From Aggregatimonas sangjinii (GTDB lineage Bacteria > Bacteroidota > Bacteroidia > Flavobacteriales > Flavobacteriaceae), in assembly GCF_005943945.1 (NCBI RefSeq), contig NZ_CP040710.1, positions 2,491,001-2,555,000 on the forward strand: 64,000 bases of DNA, written 5' to 3'. A program made the translations under genes and the position numbers. The notes below the pieces were generated by a model that was given only the letters and a program-made list of their open reading frames with translations, had not been told where the DNA came from and did not search any database. Positions within the stretch are counted from its first letter, which is position 1. Each line of letters opens with the position of its first letter. Positions 1 to 9,211 of the stretch are shown here, piece by piece.

Positions 1-343
1 TTATACGATACCCCGTTTCTTCTTCAACCTCTTTGCGAATACAATCCTCCGGGTTGTCGCCGTCTAAAAGTCCTGCACAGGCTTCGATCATCATGCCATC
101 TTCATTACCGTTTACATAGGTTGGCATGCGAAATTGCCGCGTAAGCACGACGGTTTTTTTGCTTTTGTTGTACAATAGAATAGCCGCCCCGTTGCCGCGG
201 TCATAGGCTTCACGTTCTTGGGTCTCCCAGATGCCGTCGGGTCTTCGATACTCGAAGCTAAACTTGTTCAGGGTATACCAATTATCGGAAAGGACTTCTT
301 TTTTGATGTTGCGTACGTTCTTATTTTGCATTTGGAATTTCAT
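1..343 (-). CDS. nudK: NUDIX hydrolase, NudK-like (partial, 3' end outside window)
   Basis: The first 114 codons are visible; the rest runs off the left edge. A Nudix region ends the visible part (about residues 91-113, with [11 protein letters not shown]), preceded by [10 protein letters not shown]. That combination resembles the GDP-mannose hydrolase NudK rather than MutT. NudK-type enzymes split GDP-mannose or ADP-ribose-like nucleotide sugars in the cytoplasm. The first Nudix glutamate position appears to be Asn, so the box is slightly non-canonical. Start chosen at 343 (MKFQMQNKN); an internal Met at residue 5 is an alternative. The start overlaps the end of the upstream DUF4406 gene by 23 bases, so the two are probably translated from one mRNA. 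Family call is by motif recognition only. Confidence 0.75.
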   Translation of the reverse strand, partial: MKFQMQNKNVRNIKKEVLSDNWYTLNKFSFEYRRPDGIWETQEREAYDRGNGAAILLYNKSKKTVVLTRQFRMPTYVNGNEDGMMIEACAGLLDGDNPEDCIRKEVEEETGYRI

Positions 344-680
344 TTAAGTCATAATACACCTTTAGACCCAGCTCTTTGGCAATCCGCACATCTTCGTCGG
401 CCCCTTTAGAGGCGCCTTCGATTCTTAGAATCGCATCGCATTTGGTCAACAATCGGTGTGCGGCTGGATACTGGATAGCCGTAAAGATCGCGTCACCTAC
501 TTCCTTCGAACCCGCAAGCTCGATCAAGGGATTCGCCACCCATTCCCCGATCATGGGTACATGACCTTTTCGGAAAATTGGCAAGGCCATGGTCTCGAGT
601 CTATCCATATTCTTTTTGATACGCATCGGGTCGTTGTTCGTACCACTACGGTACGGACCTGCAATTAAAATCATCATCAT
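321..680 (-). CDS. DUF4406 / nucleoside 2-deoxyribosyltransferase-like protein
   Basis: A 119-residue protein opening with [14 protein letters not shown], the strand-loop that starts the nucleoside 2-deoxyribosyltransferase-like Rossmann fold. It also has an acidic segment ([15 protein letters not shown]) near the C-terminus. Related DUF4406 proteins are short and of unknown substrate. Their fold suggests handling of a nucleoside or nucleotide, which fits the overlapping downstream Nudix gene. The start has three consecutive Met codons, so the exact first residue is uncertain by one or two. No signal peptide or membrane segment. Confidence 0.7.
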   Translation of the reverse strand: MMMILIAGPYRSGTNNDPMRIKKNMDRLETMALPIFRKGHVPMIGEWVANPLIELAGSKEVGDAIFTAIQYPAAHRLLTKCDAILRIEGASKGADEDVRIAKELGLKVYYDLNEIPNAK

Positions 681-770
681 AGTGTAGCGCCTTTTTTAAG
701 GTGTGGGATTATATTTTTTGTAAAGAACGTAAATCGGACTAGCATAGCGATTAAGATAGTTTAAGGTATC

Positions 771-1376
771 TCACTTTTTTTTTACCGAACTTAAAAATTC
801 CGGTGTTACCCCTAGGTAGGATGCGATTTGTTTCTGTGTTACCTTTTTAGCGATATGCGGATACTTGCTTACAAAGCGGTGGTACCTTTGCTCTGTGGTG
901 AACGAAATGGCATCAAGAATGCGCAGCTGTTCGCGGGCATAGGCATTTTGAAAAAGGATTCTAAAAAAACGCTCGAACTTAGGCAATCGCTGCACTAAGA
1001 GCCCGAACACATCGAAACTCAAGGCAACCACCTTGCTGGCTTCAAGCGCTTCCAACGATACCATTGCGGGTTTTTGATTGGCAAAACAGTACATATCGGA
1101 TATCCACCAATCCTCAATGGCGAACATAATGGTCGCCTCTTTCCCTTCCCTGTTTAAATGGTACGCGCGCAGACTGCCTTCCTCGACAAAAAATAGGTTC
1201 TTGCAAACCTGGCCCTGATCGAGTAACAATTCGTTTTTTTGATAGGTTTTGACCGCAACAAGACCTTCAAGATATATTTTCTCGGAACCATCAAGATCGA
1301 TATGTTTTCTTATGTTGGCGAATAATTTGGAGTCATTAGTTAATCCACTTTCCGTTCCAGTTCGTACTTTTTTCAA
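771..1376 (-). CDS. Crp/Fnr-family transcriptional regulator
   Basis: A 201-residue protein with an N-terminal cyclic-nucleotide-binding-like beta barrel (about residues 25-140; ELLLDQGQVCKNLFFVEEGS is the usual CNBD signature). A C-terminal winged helix follows (VTQKQIASYLGVTPEFLSSVKK). No Fnr-type cysteine cluster is seen at the N-terminus, so an oxygen-sensing Fe-S role is unlikely. Flavobacterial members of this group usually act alone as stress or metabolic regulators with unknown ligand. It is divergent from the outer-membrane protein gene at 1510, which is therefore a possible target; this is inference from position only. Confidence 0.85.
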   Translation of the reverse strand: MKKVRTGTESGLTNDSKLFANIRKHIDLDGSEKIYLEGLVAVKTYQKNELLLDQGQVCKNLFFVEEGSLRAYHLNREGKEATIMFAIEDWWISDMYCFANQKPAMVSLEALEASKVVALSFDVFGLLVQRLPKFERFFRILFQNAYAREQLRILDAISFTTEQRYHRFVSKYPHIAKKVTQKQIASYLGVTPEFLSSVKKK

Positions 1377-1509
1377 AAATATTGCTTCTTAGGTAAGGAT
1401 TAAAGGTATAGAAATATGATCACTATCATTTTAAGGCAGCTTTGAAACGATATCGTTATATTTAGTTCAAATATGACGAAGACAATTTAATACGCAAGTC
1501 CCCCGTCCG

Positions 1510-2214
1510 ATGATACATTTAATTGCAGGAAAATTAAAGCGCATAGCGATTAATACGATACTACTATTCTCTGCACTGGGGATTGCCCAAGAAATCAACT
1601 TCGGTGCAAAAGCGGGATTCAATATTTCTAGCTTACGGGGAGATTATCCCAACGGTATCGAAAAAAAGGCAAAAGTCGGTTTTCACATAGGAAGTTTGGC
1701 CGAGTATGTGGTTAATGAAAAGATCGGTGTACAACCAGAGCTGCTTTTCTCCCGACAAGGTGTAACAAGCAAGACAAATAATGAGGGTTTTCGTCTTACG
1801 CAAACTACTCTGCTAAATTATCTGAACCTCGCCCTTATTGGCAAGTATGTCGTTCTGGAGAAGCTCTCGATTGAGTTCGGACCACAATTTGGCTATGTCT
1901 TAACGGCAAAATCTAAATGGGAATATGTAGATAATACGGATTCCTCGAGAAATGAAACTCTTGAATTTGATTTGATCAATGATCAAACGTTTACCTTTTT
2001 AGGAGAGACCTTTATGGGAGAAGGAGGTATCAACAGATTCGATTTTGGACTGAGCCTAGGTGCAGCCTATGCGTTGAACGAACATGTTTTCGTTCAAGTC
2101 AGATATACCCTCGGGCTTTTGACAGTGGACGAAATATCAACCTTCAATCAAAGTAACGAAAGCTGGAAATTGAAAAACTCCGTACTTCAATTTTCTGTAG
2201 GTTATCAATTCTAA
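1510..2214 (+). CDS. outer-membrane beta-barrel protein (PorT-like)
   Basis: A 234-residue protein with an N-terminal signal segment ending near ALGIAQE. Beta strands alternate polar and aromatic residues. A GAKAGFNIS opening and a C-terminal FSVGYQF with terminal Phe are typical of small flavobacterial outer-membrane barrels (OMP_b-brl_2 type). No enzyme motif is visible. It probably sits in the outer membrane as a small structural or transport barrel. Divergent from the Crp/Fnr-like gene, with a 133-base shared upstream region. Confidence 0.75.
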   Translation: MIHLIAGKLKRIAINTILLFSALGIAQEINFGAKAGFNISSLRGDYPNGIEKKAKVGFHIGSLAEYVVNEKIGVQPELLFSRQGVTSKTNNEGFRLTQTTLLNYLNLALIGKYVVLEKLSIEFGPQFGYVLTAKSKWEYVDNTDSSRNETLEFDLINDQTFTFLGETFMGEGGINRFDFGLSLGAAYALNEHVFVQVRYTLGLLTVDEISTFNQSNESWKLKNSVLQFSVGYQF

Positions 2215-2308
2215 CGCATATAAAGACTACCCCTCTGCATCTACATCAAGCAAATTGCAATAGTTTTAATACAGGAAGCCCTCTTCCGATTATCTAAGTT
2301 CTTATCCT

Positions 2309-3172
2309 ATGAAAAAAATAGCTCTTATTACAGGCACCTCATCGGGACTTGGGCTCGAAACCGCCATCATTTTGGCCAAAAATGGTTATACCGTCTACGC
2401 CACCATGCGAAGCCTAGCAAAAAAGGAACCCCTTTTAGCCCGAGCGCAAGAAGAGCACATCCAGCTAAAAGTATTGGCCCTGGATGTCACCGAACAACAA
2501 TCCGTCGACAATTGTGTACAAACGATTATAGCTGCCGAAGGGCAAATAGACCTACTCGTGAACAACGCAGGTTCCGGTTTCGCCAAAACAACCGAACAAA
2601 CAACGGAAATAGAAATGCAATGGGTCACCGATGTCAATTACTTTGGTGTGGTACGCTGCTCCAAAGCCGTAATTCCAGGAATGAGAACCCGAAAAAAAGG
2701 TCACATTATCAATATTTCTTCAGTAGGCGGACTTGTTGGCCAACCTTTCAATGAGCTTTACTGTGGAGCCAAATTCGCGGTAGAAGGATATACCGAAGCC
2801 TTAGCGAGCTATCTAACAGATGCCTTTCATATTCAATTTACCCTTGTTGAGCCTGGTGGTATCGTTACCGATTTCATGCAATCGGCGATGGAAAAGACAA
2901 TGACAGCGGGCAAAATGGCACATCAGGCCTATATGCCGATTTTGAAAAAATATATGAGCGGCATCAAACAACGCACCGAGGGAAGTTCCCAACAGGTATA
3001 TCAAACTCCTCTAGAGGTCGCTAAAGTTATCTTGGCGGTCGCTCAAAATGAAAATCCACCCTTGCGCATACGTACGTCGGAGTGGGCCGAGGAGTTTTGC
3101 TCCCTAAAAACCCAAGCCGATCCCGATGGGACTAAATCGGTCGAACGGATAAAGGAGCGGTTTCTTTCGTAA
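2309..3172 (+). CDS. short-chain dehydrogenase/reductase (SDR)
   Basis: A 287-residue classical SDR. The nucleotide-binding glycine motif TGTSSGLG is at residues 8-15 and NNAG at 85-88. The catalytic set is Ser138 (NISSVGG), Tyr151 and Lys155 (YCGAK). It should carry out NAD(P)H-dependent oxidation or reduction of a small hydroxyl or carbonyl substrate in the cytoplasm; the substrate cannot be read from the sequence. The length is slightly above the usual 250 because of a C-terminal extension. It stands alone, with a decayed region downstream. Confidence 0.85.
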   Translation: MKKIALITGTSSGLGLETAIILAKNGYTVYATMRSLAKKEPLLARAQEEHIQLKVLALDVTEQQSVDNCVQTIIAAEGQIDLLVNNAGSGFAKTTEQTTEIEMQWVTDVNYFGVVRCSKAVIPGMRTRKKGHIINISSVGGLVGQPFNELYCGAKFAVEGYTEALASYLTDAFHIQFTLVEPGGIVTDFMQSAMEKTMTAGKMAHQAYMPILKKYMSGIKQRTEGSSQQVYQTPLEVAKVILAVAQNENPPLRIRTSEWAEEFCSLKTQADPDGTKSVERIKERFLS

Positions 3173-3290
3173 TATGTATATCTAGGGCAAAGACTATAGC
3201 GCAAAGCGCGCTACGTTAAAAAACTCATGACTCGCTCTCCAGTACGGAATAATAAGAAGAATCAGGCCGCAACACCAATTACACCCGTTT

Positions 3291-3422
3291 ATGGGATTAC
3301 CTGAGTGGTACGGATTCCGTGGAGATACGGCAAAAAAACCGAAAGGACTCGAACTTCTGGAGGATATTTTATATAAAATTTATTACCAAAATCTTCTGAA
3401 TTTCTGGGGATTCAATAACTGA
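3291..3422 (+). pseudogene. possible C-terminal remnant of a hydrolase-like gene
   Basis: This 43-codon open stretch encodes MGLPEWYGFRGDTA followed by a segment ending ILYKIYYQNLLNFWGF and a stop. The ending has the look of the last helix of TIM-barrel amidohydrolases, which often finish with a Y-x-N-A/L-L/F helix. The frame is open a little upstream but has no plausible full gene, and the region from 3173 to 3655 holds no intact CDS. Best read as a decayed end piece; the parent family is a guess. Confidence 0.25.
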
Positions 3423-3610
3423 AAGAAGACGGTTTTTAACGAACATGGGGAGCACACCAACCAAGATAGGCATGTACGAAAGTTGGCTCAAAAGAAAATG
3501 TCCAATCTTGGCGTCGGTCTATATGTTGCAGATATTACCGAGAAACGTTTGCGCCGATTTTTACCATCCATGAATATGAGCATCTGATTAATTATGCGAA
3601 CACGGCAACT
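3423..3610 (+). other. intergenic stretch with broken coding-like frames
   Basis: Two overlapping frames look coding-like but are interrupted. One reads through KKMSNLGVGLYVADITE near 3500-3541; the next frame continues as FAPIFTIHEYEHLINYA from about 3551. A single-base shift would join them. No family was recognised. With the remnant just upstream, this supports a decayed locus between the SDR and DUF2461 genes. Confidence 0.2.
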
Positions 3611-3655
3611 CAAATTATCGATCAGCAAAGCCAAGGTTTGATGCAAACTTTTTTA

Positions 3656-4309
3656 TTACACCGTAACGGCCTTGTTCAAATACCTGCGAAACGGTAACAT
3701 CTCTTGATATACGGCAATCAACTTTTTCTCAAAATTATCGGAGAAAATCTCCTGGGTAGGGAATTCCATCGCTACGGCGAAAGTTTTGTTGCGCAACAAG
3801 TCGATATGCGGGTGATTGTTCGAAAACCCCTTGGGAGCATTGGTAAGTTTCACATCCTCGTGAAGGCCTCCAAAGGTTTCTTTAAATGACTTTTTGTTCA
3901 GGATTTCTTTTAGTTCTTCCCCATTGTAATCGATGGCGTCCCGAATACTTCGTAGGCGCTTTGGATCCGGTCGCCAGAGTCCGCCAGCGAACATACCGCG
4001 TTCTATTCCGATTTCCACGTAAAAATCTCCAGTCTTCGGCCGCTTGTCCAAGCCCGCACCAAAATGGTCTTTGTATATGGGCCTATTAGGGTGAAACATC
4101 AGGTTGTTGTTGATACGATTTATGCCTTTTTTCCCCGGGGTATCATAATACTCATCATCAACCACGGCCAACTTCGCGTTCATTTGGTCTAACCAAACGA
4201 TAAAATCGTCGCGGACTTCCTTATACCATTTTCGGTTGGCGTCCATCCATTCCTTGTTGTTGTTTTTTTGAAGTTGTTTGAGGAAGTTGATTTGGTTTTT
4301 GAAATTCAT
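3656..4309 (-). CDS. DUF2461 domain-containing protein
   Basis: A 217-residue protein matching the DUF2461 (TIGR02453) pattern throughout. It has an N-terminal NFLKQLQKNNNKEWMDANR motif, a central GKKGINRINNNLMFHPNRPIY segment and a GLWRPDPKRLRSIRDAI block. The function of the family is unknown; members are cytoplasmic and widespread in Bacteroidota and Actinobacteria. The start at 4309 gives the usual N-terminus (MNFKNQINF). It is followed at its 5' side by a heptanucleotide repeat and then the four-helix-bundle gene on the same strand. Confidence 0.85.
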   Translation of the reverse strand: MNFKNQINFLKQLQKNNNKEWMDANRKWYKEVRDDFIVWLDQMNAKLAVVDDEYYDTPGKKGINRINNNLMFHPNRPIYKDHFGAGLDKRPKTGDFYVEIGIERGMFAGGLWRPDPKRLRSIRDAIDYNGEELKEILNKKSFKETFGGLHEDVKLTNAPKGFSNNHPHIDLLRNKTFAVAMEFPTQEIFSDNFEKKLIAVYQEMLPFRRYLNKAVTV

Positions 4310-4340
4310 TTATGTTTGATGTTGGGTGGTGGGTGTTTGG

Positions 4341-4372
4341 TGCTCGATGCTCGATGCTCGATGCTCGATGCT
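4341..4372. repeat. heptanucleotide tandem repeat (TGCTCGA, 4.5 copies)
   Basis: Four perfect copies of TGCTCGA and a half copy lie head to tail, just after a GGTGTTT-like heptamer. They sit in the gap between the four-helix-bundle gene and the DUF2461 gene, both read on the minus strand. The copy number could vary by slippage. No function is evident. Confidence 0.9.
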
Positions 4373-4384
4373 TAAGTTAAGCGG

Positions 4385-4747
4385 TTAAAGTTTGTTCCTA
4401 AAGGCTATGATCATGTTCATTAATTTAAAGCAAGAATTATACAATTTTTCAAATTCAATAATTTTAACATAATCCCTGTTTTTCGCTTTATGGAGGCATG
4501 TGACGACTTCGGCCAATGACCGGGCCGAATACCCTAAAAATTTCCTGAATTCTGGGACAGACTGAATTATAGACCCCTCCGAAATATTTAATGCTACGGA
4601 GTCCACCGCTCTGCAGAGTTGTGATGATAAATTATATAGCTCTTTTTTAGGGAAACTTTCGGTCAAAAGATTAATATCCTCTCCGAGGTTCATAGCATCT
4701 TGCCATATCCGTAACTTTTCAAATTTGAATCTTGGTTCAAATGTCAT
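4385..4747 (-). CDS. four helix bundle protein (23S rRNA intervening-sequence type)
   Basis: A 120-residue all-helical protein of the four-helix-bundle/S23 family (TIGR02436). The N-terminal FEKLRIWQDAMNL is the standard opening, and SSQLCRAVDSVALNISEG is the conserved second-third helix motif. Homologues occur inside 23S rRNA intervening sequences and as free-standing chromosomal genes scattered in Bacteroidota; their role is unknown. Here no rRNA surrounds it, so it is of the free-standing type. Confidence 0.85.
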   Translation of the reverse strand: MTFEPRFKFEKLRIWQDAMNLGEDINLLTESFPKKELYNLSSQLCRAVDSVALNISEGSIIQSVPEFRKFLGYSARSLAEVVTCLHKAKNRDYVKIIEFEKLYNSCFKLMNMIIAFRNKL

Positions 4748-4800
4748 TAGCTTGCTTTATATTCAAACACCGTTCACCCAACATCGTGCATCCAACTGTC

Positions 4801-5598
4801 TTAAAATCTATTGTCCCCGCCAATGATATCACCTAAGCCTCCAAGAATACTGCCCTCACCTTTGTCCTTGCCTCCTCTTGGAAGCGACGCCAGTACCCTG
4901 CCGGCCAAACGGCTAAAGGGTAACGACTGCACATAAACGGTTCCCGGTCCTTTGAGGGTGGCAAAGAAAAGACCCTCGCCGCCGAAAATCGTGTTCTTGA
5001 TACCTCCTACAAATTCGATATCATAATCGATGTCCTGGGTAAAGCCAACAATGCAGCCCGTGTCTACTTTCAAGGTCTCCCCTGTTTGCAAGTACTTTTT
5101 TGCCAATGTTCCTCCCGCGTGCACAAAGGCCATACCATCACCTTCCAGCTTTTGCATGATAAAACCTTCGCCACCAAAAAGACCACGGCCCAGTTTTTTT
5201 GAAAACTCGATACCCACGGTCACGCCTTTAGCCGCACATAGGAATGCATCTTTCTGGCAAATGAACTTCCCATTGATTTCAGATAGGTCTATCGGTAAGA
5301 TTTTGCCCGGATAGGGCGAGGCGAAGCTCACTTGCTTCTTGCCTTGGCCATTGTTCAAAAAGGCCGTCATAAAAAGACTTTCCCCGGTAAGGATTCTTTT
5401 CCCAGCGGAAAATATCTTTCCGAGCACCCCTTTTTCTTGGTTGGAGCCGTCTCCGAAAATGGTGTCCATTTTAATGTCGCTGTCCATCATCATAAAGCTT
5501 CCGGCCTCTGCCACAACGGCCTCTTGCGGATCGAGCTCTATTTCGACATATTGCATTTCTTCTCCAAAAATTTCGTAATCGATTTCGTGTGCGTTCAT
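4801..5598 (-). CDS. AIM24 / TIGR00266 family protein
   Basis: A 265-residue protein of the AIM24-like family. An N-terminal [17 protein letters not shown] leads into repeated beta strands with many glycines and a C-terminal [13 protein letters not shown] tail. The family folds as a beta roll. In bacteria its function is unknown; the mitochondrial relative Aim24 affects inner-membrane organisation. The start at 5598 ([10 protein letters not shown]) is preferred over one seven codons upstream because the family begins close to that point. Probably cytoplasmic or peripheral. Confidence 0.85.
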   Translation of the reverse strand: MNAHEIDYEIFGEEMQYVEIELDPQEAVVAEAGSFMMMDSDIKMDTIFGDGSNQEKGVLGKIFSAGKRILTGESLFMTAFLNNGQGKKQVSFASPYPGKILPIDLSEINGKFICQKDAFLCAAKGVTVGIEFSKKLGRGLFGGEGFIMQKLEGDGMAFVHAGGTLAKKYLQTGETLKVDTGCIVGFTQDIDYDIEFVGGIKNTIFGGEGLFFATLKGPGTVYVQSLPFSRLAGRVLASLPRGGKDKGEGSILGGLGDIIGGDNRF

Positions 5599-5749
5599 AA
5601 ATAAGTTATTTAATGTCATTCCCGCTCTTCGTCTATGCCCGGCATAAACTCCGATAGGAATCTTGTTTTATAATTGATTGACAAATGTTAGTTGTCCGTC
5701 CATACTGTTTTGTTACATCCAAAGCAGATAAACTCCGTAGATGATCGAT

Positions 5750-6262
5750 CTAGCCAAGGTCAGTCGGGCGTCTCATCTCCTTCACTACACTTCTTAGTTC
5801 CTCAGGTCTTTGTGTTCCGATCAGCCGCTTCCGTCCATCCTGTAGCGTGATAAAAAGTCCGTGCTTTCCTTTTACGTTATATACCGTACCATGCTTTAAG
5901 CTGATGCGAATGCCATAGCCAACAAAACCATAGTTGATGATTTCAGCGGTCGTAATTTCCTCCCAACGGAATTCTTTTTTAACCAAAAAAAGGTGCTTGA
6001 CCATTATCTTTTCGGAATCGATTGTCGTTTCCATCCGTACCACAAGAAACAAAAAGGCGATTACCAGAGTAACCACGAGTATGATCCAATACTCCGAAGG
6101 CATGATTATGGATAAGGATAAATTACCGGAAGTATTCCCGGTAGGCTGCGAAATAGCTGCAAATTGCGCATATAAAACATAGGCCAAAGGCCAAAGCAAC
6201 AACAGCCATAACCACCATTGGGTAAACTTTTGCTTTTCTTGGAATAGGATTTTAGTCGCCAT
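5750..6262 (-). CDS. membrane protein with PH-like domain
   Basis: A 170-residue protein from the MATKILFQEKQ start, with two hydrophobic segments (about residues 15-32 and 55-75). A beta-rich cytoplasmic domain follows with FRWEEITTAEIINYGFVGYG, resembling bacterial PH-like domains of membrane proteins. Function unknown. An upstream Met 17 codons earlier exists, but the sequence before MATK is not conserved-looking. It ends 5' to ribH on the same strand. Confidence 0.6.
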   Translation of the reverse strand: MATKILFQEKQKFTQWWLWLLLLWPLAYVLYAQFAAISQPTGNTSGNLSLSIIMPSEYWIILVVTLVIAFLFLVVRMETTIDSEKIMVKHLFLVKKEFRWEEITTAEIINYGFVGYGIRISLKHGTVYNVKGKHGLFITLQDGRKRLIGTQRPEELRSVVKEMRRPTDLG

Positions 6263-6318
6263 GTTCCACGATTCAAGAGATTTATTTTCTGTTCGAGCGA
6301 AACTGGAAATCAAGAAGT

Positions 6319-6801
6319 TCAGTTGCCCAAAACGGCCATTTTTATTGCCGCAATGGCAGCCTCGGCACCCTTGTTCCCGTGTTTGCCGCCGCTACGGTCT
6401 ATTGCCTGTTGTAGCGTATTGTCAGTAAGCACACAAAAAATAACGGGGACCTTAAGTATAACATTCAGGTCTTTGATGCCTTGAGCAGTAGCACTGCATA
6501 CAAAATCGAAATGTTTGGTTTCGCCTTGAATCACACTACCAATGGCAATGATGGCATCAACGTCCAGAGTCTGCGCCATTTTCTTGCAGCCATAGGTGAG
6601 CTCAAAACTTCCCGGAACGTCCCATCGCAGTACATTTTCAGGGATGGCCCCACAATCCAACAATGCGGCCTTAGCGCCTTGGTACAGACCTTCTGTGATT
6701 TTTGAATTCCATTCAGAAACAACGATCCCAAACCGGAGCTTTTCCGCATTTGGGATCGTTGTCTTATCGTAAGCCGATAAATTTTTAGTTGCCGTAGCCA
6801 T
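6319..6801 (-). CDS. ribH: 6,7-dimethyl-8-ribityllumazine synthase
   Basis: A 160-residue lumazine synthase, the penultimate step of riboflavin synthesis. It condenses 5-amino-6-ribitylaminouracil with dihydroxybutanone phosphate. Visible motifs are FGIVVSEWN (ring-binding loop), DVPGSFELTYGCKK, AIIAIGSVIQGETKHFDFVC (phosphate loop and catalytic His region) and PVIFCVLTDNTLQQAIDR. The length is standard for the icosahedral-type subunit. It lies 11 bases downstream of the TPR gene on the same strand and is probably cotranscribed. No FMN riboswitch-like leader is visible. Confidence 0.97.
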   Translation of the reverse strand: MATATKNLSAYDKTTIPNAEKLRFGIVVSEWNSKITEGLYQGAKAALLDCGAIPENVLRWDVPGSFELTYGCKKMAQTLDVDAIIAIGSVIQGETKHFDFVCSATAQGIKDLNVILKVPVIFCVLTDNTLQQAIDRSGGKHGNKGAEAAIAAIKMAVLGN

Positions 6802-6812
6802 TGAAAACCGAT

Positions 6813-7580
6813 TTACTTTCCACTTTTCGCCATACCGATAAAAGCATCGATGGTACGGGCTTCCTGCGATTTTGAAAATTCGTCTTTTATCCGCTGAAAA
6901 TACTGAAGCGCTTTGTCGTTTTGATTCAATTCCATTGCGGTCACGCCCGCCTTGTATAAAAACTTTGGAGTCGTAAAGTCGTTCGTGCTGTGTGCGACGG
7001 CGCCTTCATAGTATCCCAATGCCTCTTCGGGCTGGTCTAATTGCATAAAAGCATCACCCAATCCTCCTTTCGCCATAGCACCTAAAACATCGTCATCCGA
7101 AGAAAAATCACTGAGGTAGGTAATGGCCTCTTGGTATTTTTGCATATTCAAATATGCCATTCCAGCAGAGTAATTAGCAAGGTTGGCTGCTTTTGTCCCA
7201 GGATACTCCTCTATGATGTTTAGAAAACCATATTTGCCCTCCGCCCCGTTCAAGGCCAAATTGTAAAGGGAATCTTTGGCAGTAGTTGCGGCAATAGCTT
7301 GATCAAAATACTGCTGCGGGTAGTACAGTTCGTTGGACGCATCGGCATCTTTTGGCTTTTGCACGAATTGGTTGTAGCCCAAATATCCTAAAAGTGCTAC
7401 AGCGATAATGCCGATAACCCCAAGAATATAATTCTGGTTGTTCGAGACCCATTCTTCGGTCTTCGACGCACTTTCATCCAAGGTGCTAAAAACCTCAGCC
7501 GTTGCGCTTTCCTGTTCATCTATCTGCTGCTCTTCGGCCCGATTTTTAGGTTTATGTCCGCGCTTTTTATATGTTGCCAT
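6813..7580 (-). CDS. tetratricopeptide repeat membrane protein
   Basis: A 255-residue protein with a basic N-terminus, an acidic stretch (residues 18-45), one transmembrane helix (about 51-67, [19 protein letters not shown]) and a C-terminal set of TPR-like helices. The architecture resembles YfgM, a periplasmic TPR partner of the Sec translocon anchored by one helix. Assignment to that family is inference. Divergent from recF, with a TAnnTTTG element ahead of its start. Confidence 0.75.
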   Translation of the reverse strand: MATYKKRGHKPKNRAEEQQIDEQESATAEVFSTLDESASKTEEWVSNNQNYILGVIGIIAVALLGYLGYNQFVQKPKDADASNELYYPQQYFDQAIAATTAKDSLYNLALNGAEGKYGFLNIIEEYPGTKAANLANYSAGMAYLNMQKYQEAITYLSDFSSDDDVLGAMAKGGLGDAFMQLDQPEEALGYYEGAVAHSTNDFTTPKFLYKAGVTAMELNQNDKALQYFQRIKDEFSKSQEARTIDAFIGMAKSGK

Positions 7581-7601
7581 TTCAGTAATTTATTGGTCGC
7601 G

Positions 7602-7609
7602 CAAAAATA
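7602..7609 (-). promoter_or_regulatory. candidate -7 element for the TPR-ribH operon
   Basis: On the minus strand this reads TATTTTTG, an exact fit to the Bacteroidota TAnnTTTG -7 consensus, 21 bases upstream of the TPR start codon. No TTG at the expected -33 spacing is clear. Confidence 0.45.
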
Positions 7610-7645
7610 AAGGTTTTATCCAAAACCGAAAGGGTATTTATTCGT

Positions 7646-7653
7646 TATTTTTG
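7646..7653 (+). promoter_or_regulatory. candidate -7 element for recF
   Basis: TATTTTTG fits TAnnTTTG and lies 51 bases upstream of the recF ATG, giving a plausible short leader. The -33 side is not obvious. Confidence 0.4.
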
Positions 7654-7704
7654 GATATTCGTTTAATCCTCACTGCAATAAATTTAATTTCCGATACCCG
7701 TCGA

Positions 7705-8784
7705 ATGTTTCTGAACAGCTTATCGCTCCTAAATTACAAGAATTTCGAATCCGAGAATTTTGAATTCGATTCCAAAATCAACTGCTTTGTCGGGGAGAAC
7801 GGTATCGGGAAAACGAATATTCTCGATGCCATCTATCACCTATCGTTCGGGAAAAGCTATTTCAATCCGATAGCCACCCAGAACATCAGACATGGTACCG
7901 ATTTTTTTGTGGTGGAAGGGGAATTCGAAAAAGAGGATCGCATTGAAAAGGTGGTATGTAGCCTTAAAAAAGGTGCCAAAAAGGTAATCAAGCGCAACGG
8001 AAAAGCGTACGATCGGCTTTCGGATCATATCGGGCTTTTACCCTTGGTCATCATCTCTCCTGCCGACCGGGATTTGATTATCGAAGGCAGCGACACCAGA
8101 AGAAAATTTATCGATGGGGTCATCTCGCAACAAGACAAACAATATCTGCAGGACCTTATCAAATATAATAAGGTATTGGCGCAGCGCAATTCGCTATTAA
8201 AATACTTTCATTTGAACCAAACGTTCGAGCCTACGACCTTGTCCGTATATAACGAGCAATTGAGCGGATACGGGTCATCCATTTTTAAAAAAAGAGTCGC
8301 TTTCCTGGAGGTCTTCGTACCAATTTTAAGGACACAATACGAGAATATTTCAGGTGGAAAGGAAACCATCGACCTCAACTATGAAAGCAAACTATTGGAA
8401 GATGATTTGCCATCCCTACTAGAAAAAAATAGCGATCGGGACCGAGCGCTGCAATACACCTCTGTCGGTACTCATAAAGACGATCTAGGGTTTGAAATCG
8501 GAGGTTATTCCGTAAAAAAATTCGGCAGCCAAGGGCAACAGAAATCATTTCTCATCGCATTGAAACTTGCGCAGTTTCAGTTTATCAAACAACAGGCAGG
8601 AACAACACCGATACTATTGTTAGATGATATCTTCGATAAATTGGACGAAAACCGGGTATCCCAAATAGTAGCCCTGGTTAACGATGAAAATTTCGGGCAA
8701 ATCTTTATTAGCGACACCCATCCCGAACGCACCGAAAATGTTGTTAAAAACATTCATCAATCGTATAAAATATTTAAATTGTAA
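7705..8784 (+). CDS. recF: DNA replication and repair protein RecF
   Basis: A 359-residue SMC-like ATPase that loads RecA at single-strand gaps with RecO and RecR. Walker A is at residues 30-37 (GENGIGKT), the ABC-type signature is FGSQGQQKS (about 275) and Walker B is [13 protein letters not shown] (about 305). The start at 7705 ([14 protein letters not shown]) is chosen because RecF always begins just before the L-x-N-F strand. The much longer upstream frame is read-through over the divergent promoter region. Unlike in E. coli it is not next to dnaA/dnaN. A lipoprotein gene starts one base after its stop. Confidence 0.97.
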   Translation: MFLNSLSLLNYKNFESENFEFDSKINCFVGENGIGKTNILDAIYHLSFGKSYFNPIATQNIRHGTDFFVVEGEFEKEDRIEKVVCSLKKGAKKVIKRNGKAYDRLSDHIGLLPLVIISPADRDLIIEGSDTRRKFIDGVISQQDKQYLQDLIKYNKVLAQRNSLLKYFHLNQTFEPTTLSVYNEQLSGYGSSIFKKRVAFLEVFVPILRTQYENISGGKETIDLNYESKLLEDDLPSLLEKNSDRDRALQYTSVGTHKDDLGFEIGGYSVKKFGSQGQQKSFLIALKLAQFQFIKQQAGTTPILLLDDIFDKLDENRVSQIVALVNDENFGQIFISDTHPERTENVVKNIHQSYKIFKL

Positions 8785-8785
8785 C

Positions 8786-9211
8786 ATGCAGAAGCTAGCC
8801 TTTTTTTTCCTGATTTGTTTGCTTGTTGGATGTGCCAAGAGCGTATCCACAGAGGATCTGGCCAAATTAAATGGTTATTGGGAAATAGAGAAAGTGGTTT
8901 TCCCTGACGGCAATACGAAAGAGTATTCGGTTAATCCGATGGTCGACTATTTTCAGTTAGAGGGTCTGAAAGGCTTCCGAAAGAAAGTACAGCCAAAATT
9001 CGATGGCACCTACGACACCTCGAACGACGCAGAGCCTTTTAGTATCGTTGAGGACTCAGAAGGTTTTTATATGCACTATGACAATGAATTGAGCAAATGG
9101 CAGGAAGAACTACGTGTTTTGAACGATGATAATTTTTCGGTGGTCAACGAAGAAGGTGTGCAGTACGATTACAAAAGATATGAACCCATAAGCGTCCAAA
9201 AAAATGAGTAA
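8786..9211 (+). CDS. lipoprotein, lipocalin-like
   Basis: A 141-residue protein with a classical lipoprotein signal (FFFLICLLVGC, Cys at residue 15). The mature part begins with LNGYWEIEKVVFPDG, the opening strand often seen in small lipocalin-like proteins of Bacteroidota. No enzyme motif. The start at 8786 is one base after the recF stop, and its end overlaps the DUF721 gene by 8 bases. recF, this gene and the DUF721 gene therefore form a tight transcription unit. Confidence 0.75.
   Translation: MQKLAFFFLICLLVGCAKSVSTEDLAKLNGYWEIEKVVFPDGNTKEYSVNPMVDYFQLEGLKGFRKKVQPKFDGTYDTSNDAEPFSIVEDSEGFYMHYDNELSKWQEELRVLNDDNFSVVNEEGVQYDYKRYEPISVQKNE

Noticed and set aside
6802-6812. FMN riboswitch before ribH
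   Set aside because: Only 11 bases separate ribH from the upstream gene, and no RFN-like structure is seen.
7438-7704. An upstream extension of recF by 89 codons
   Set aside because: It crosses the TPR gene start and the promoter region in the wrong context; RecF homologues begin at [10 protein letters not shown].
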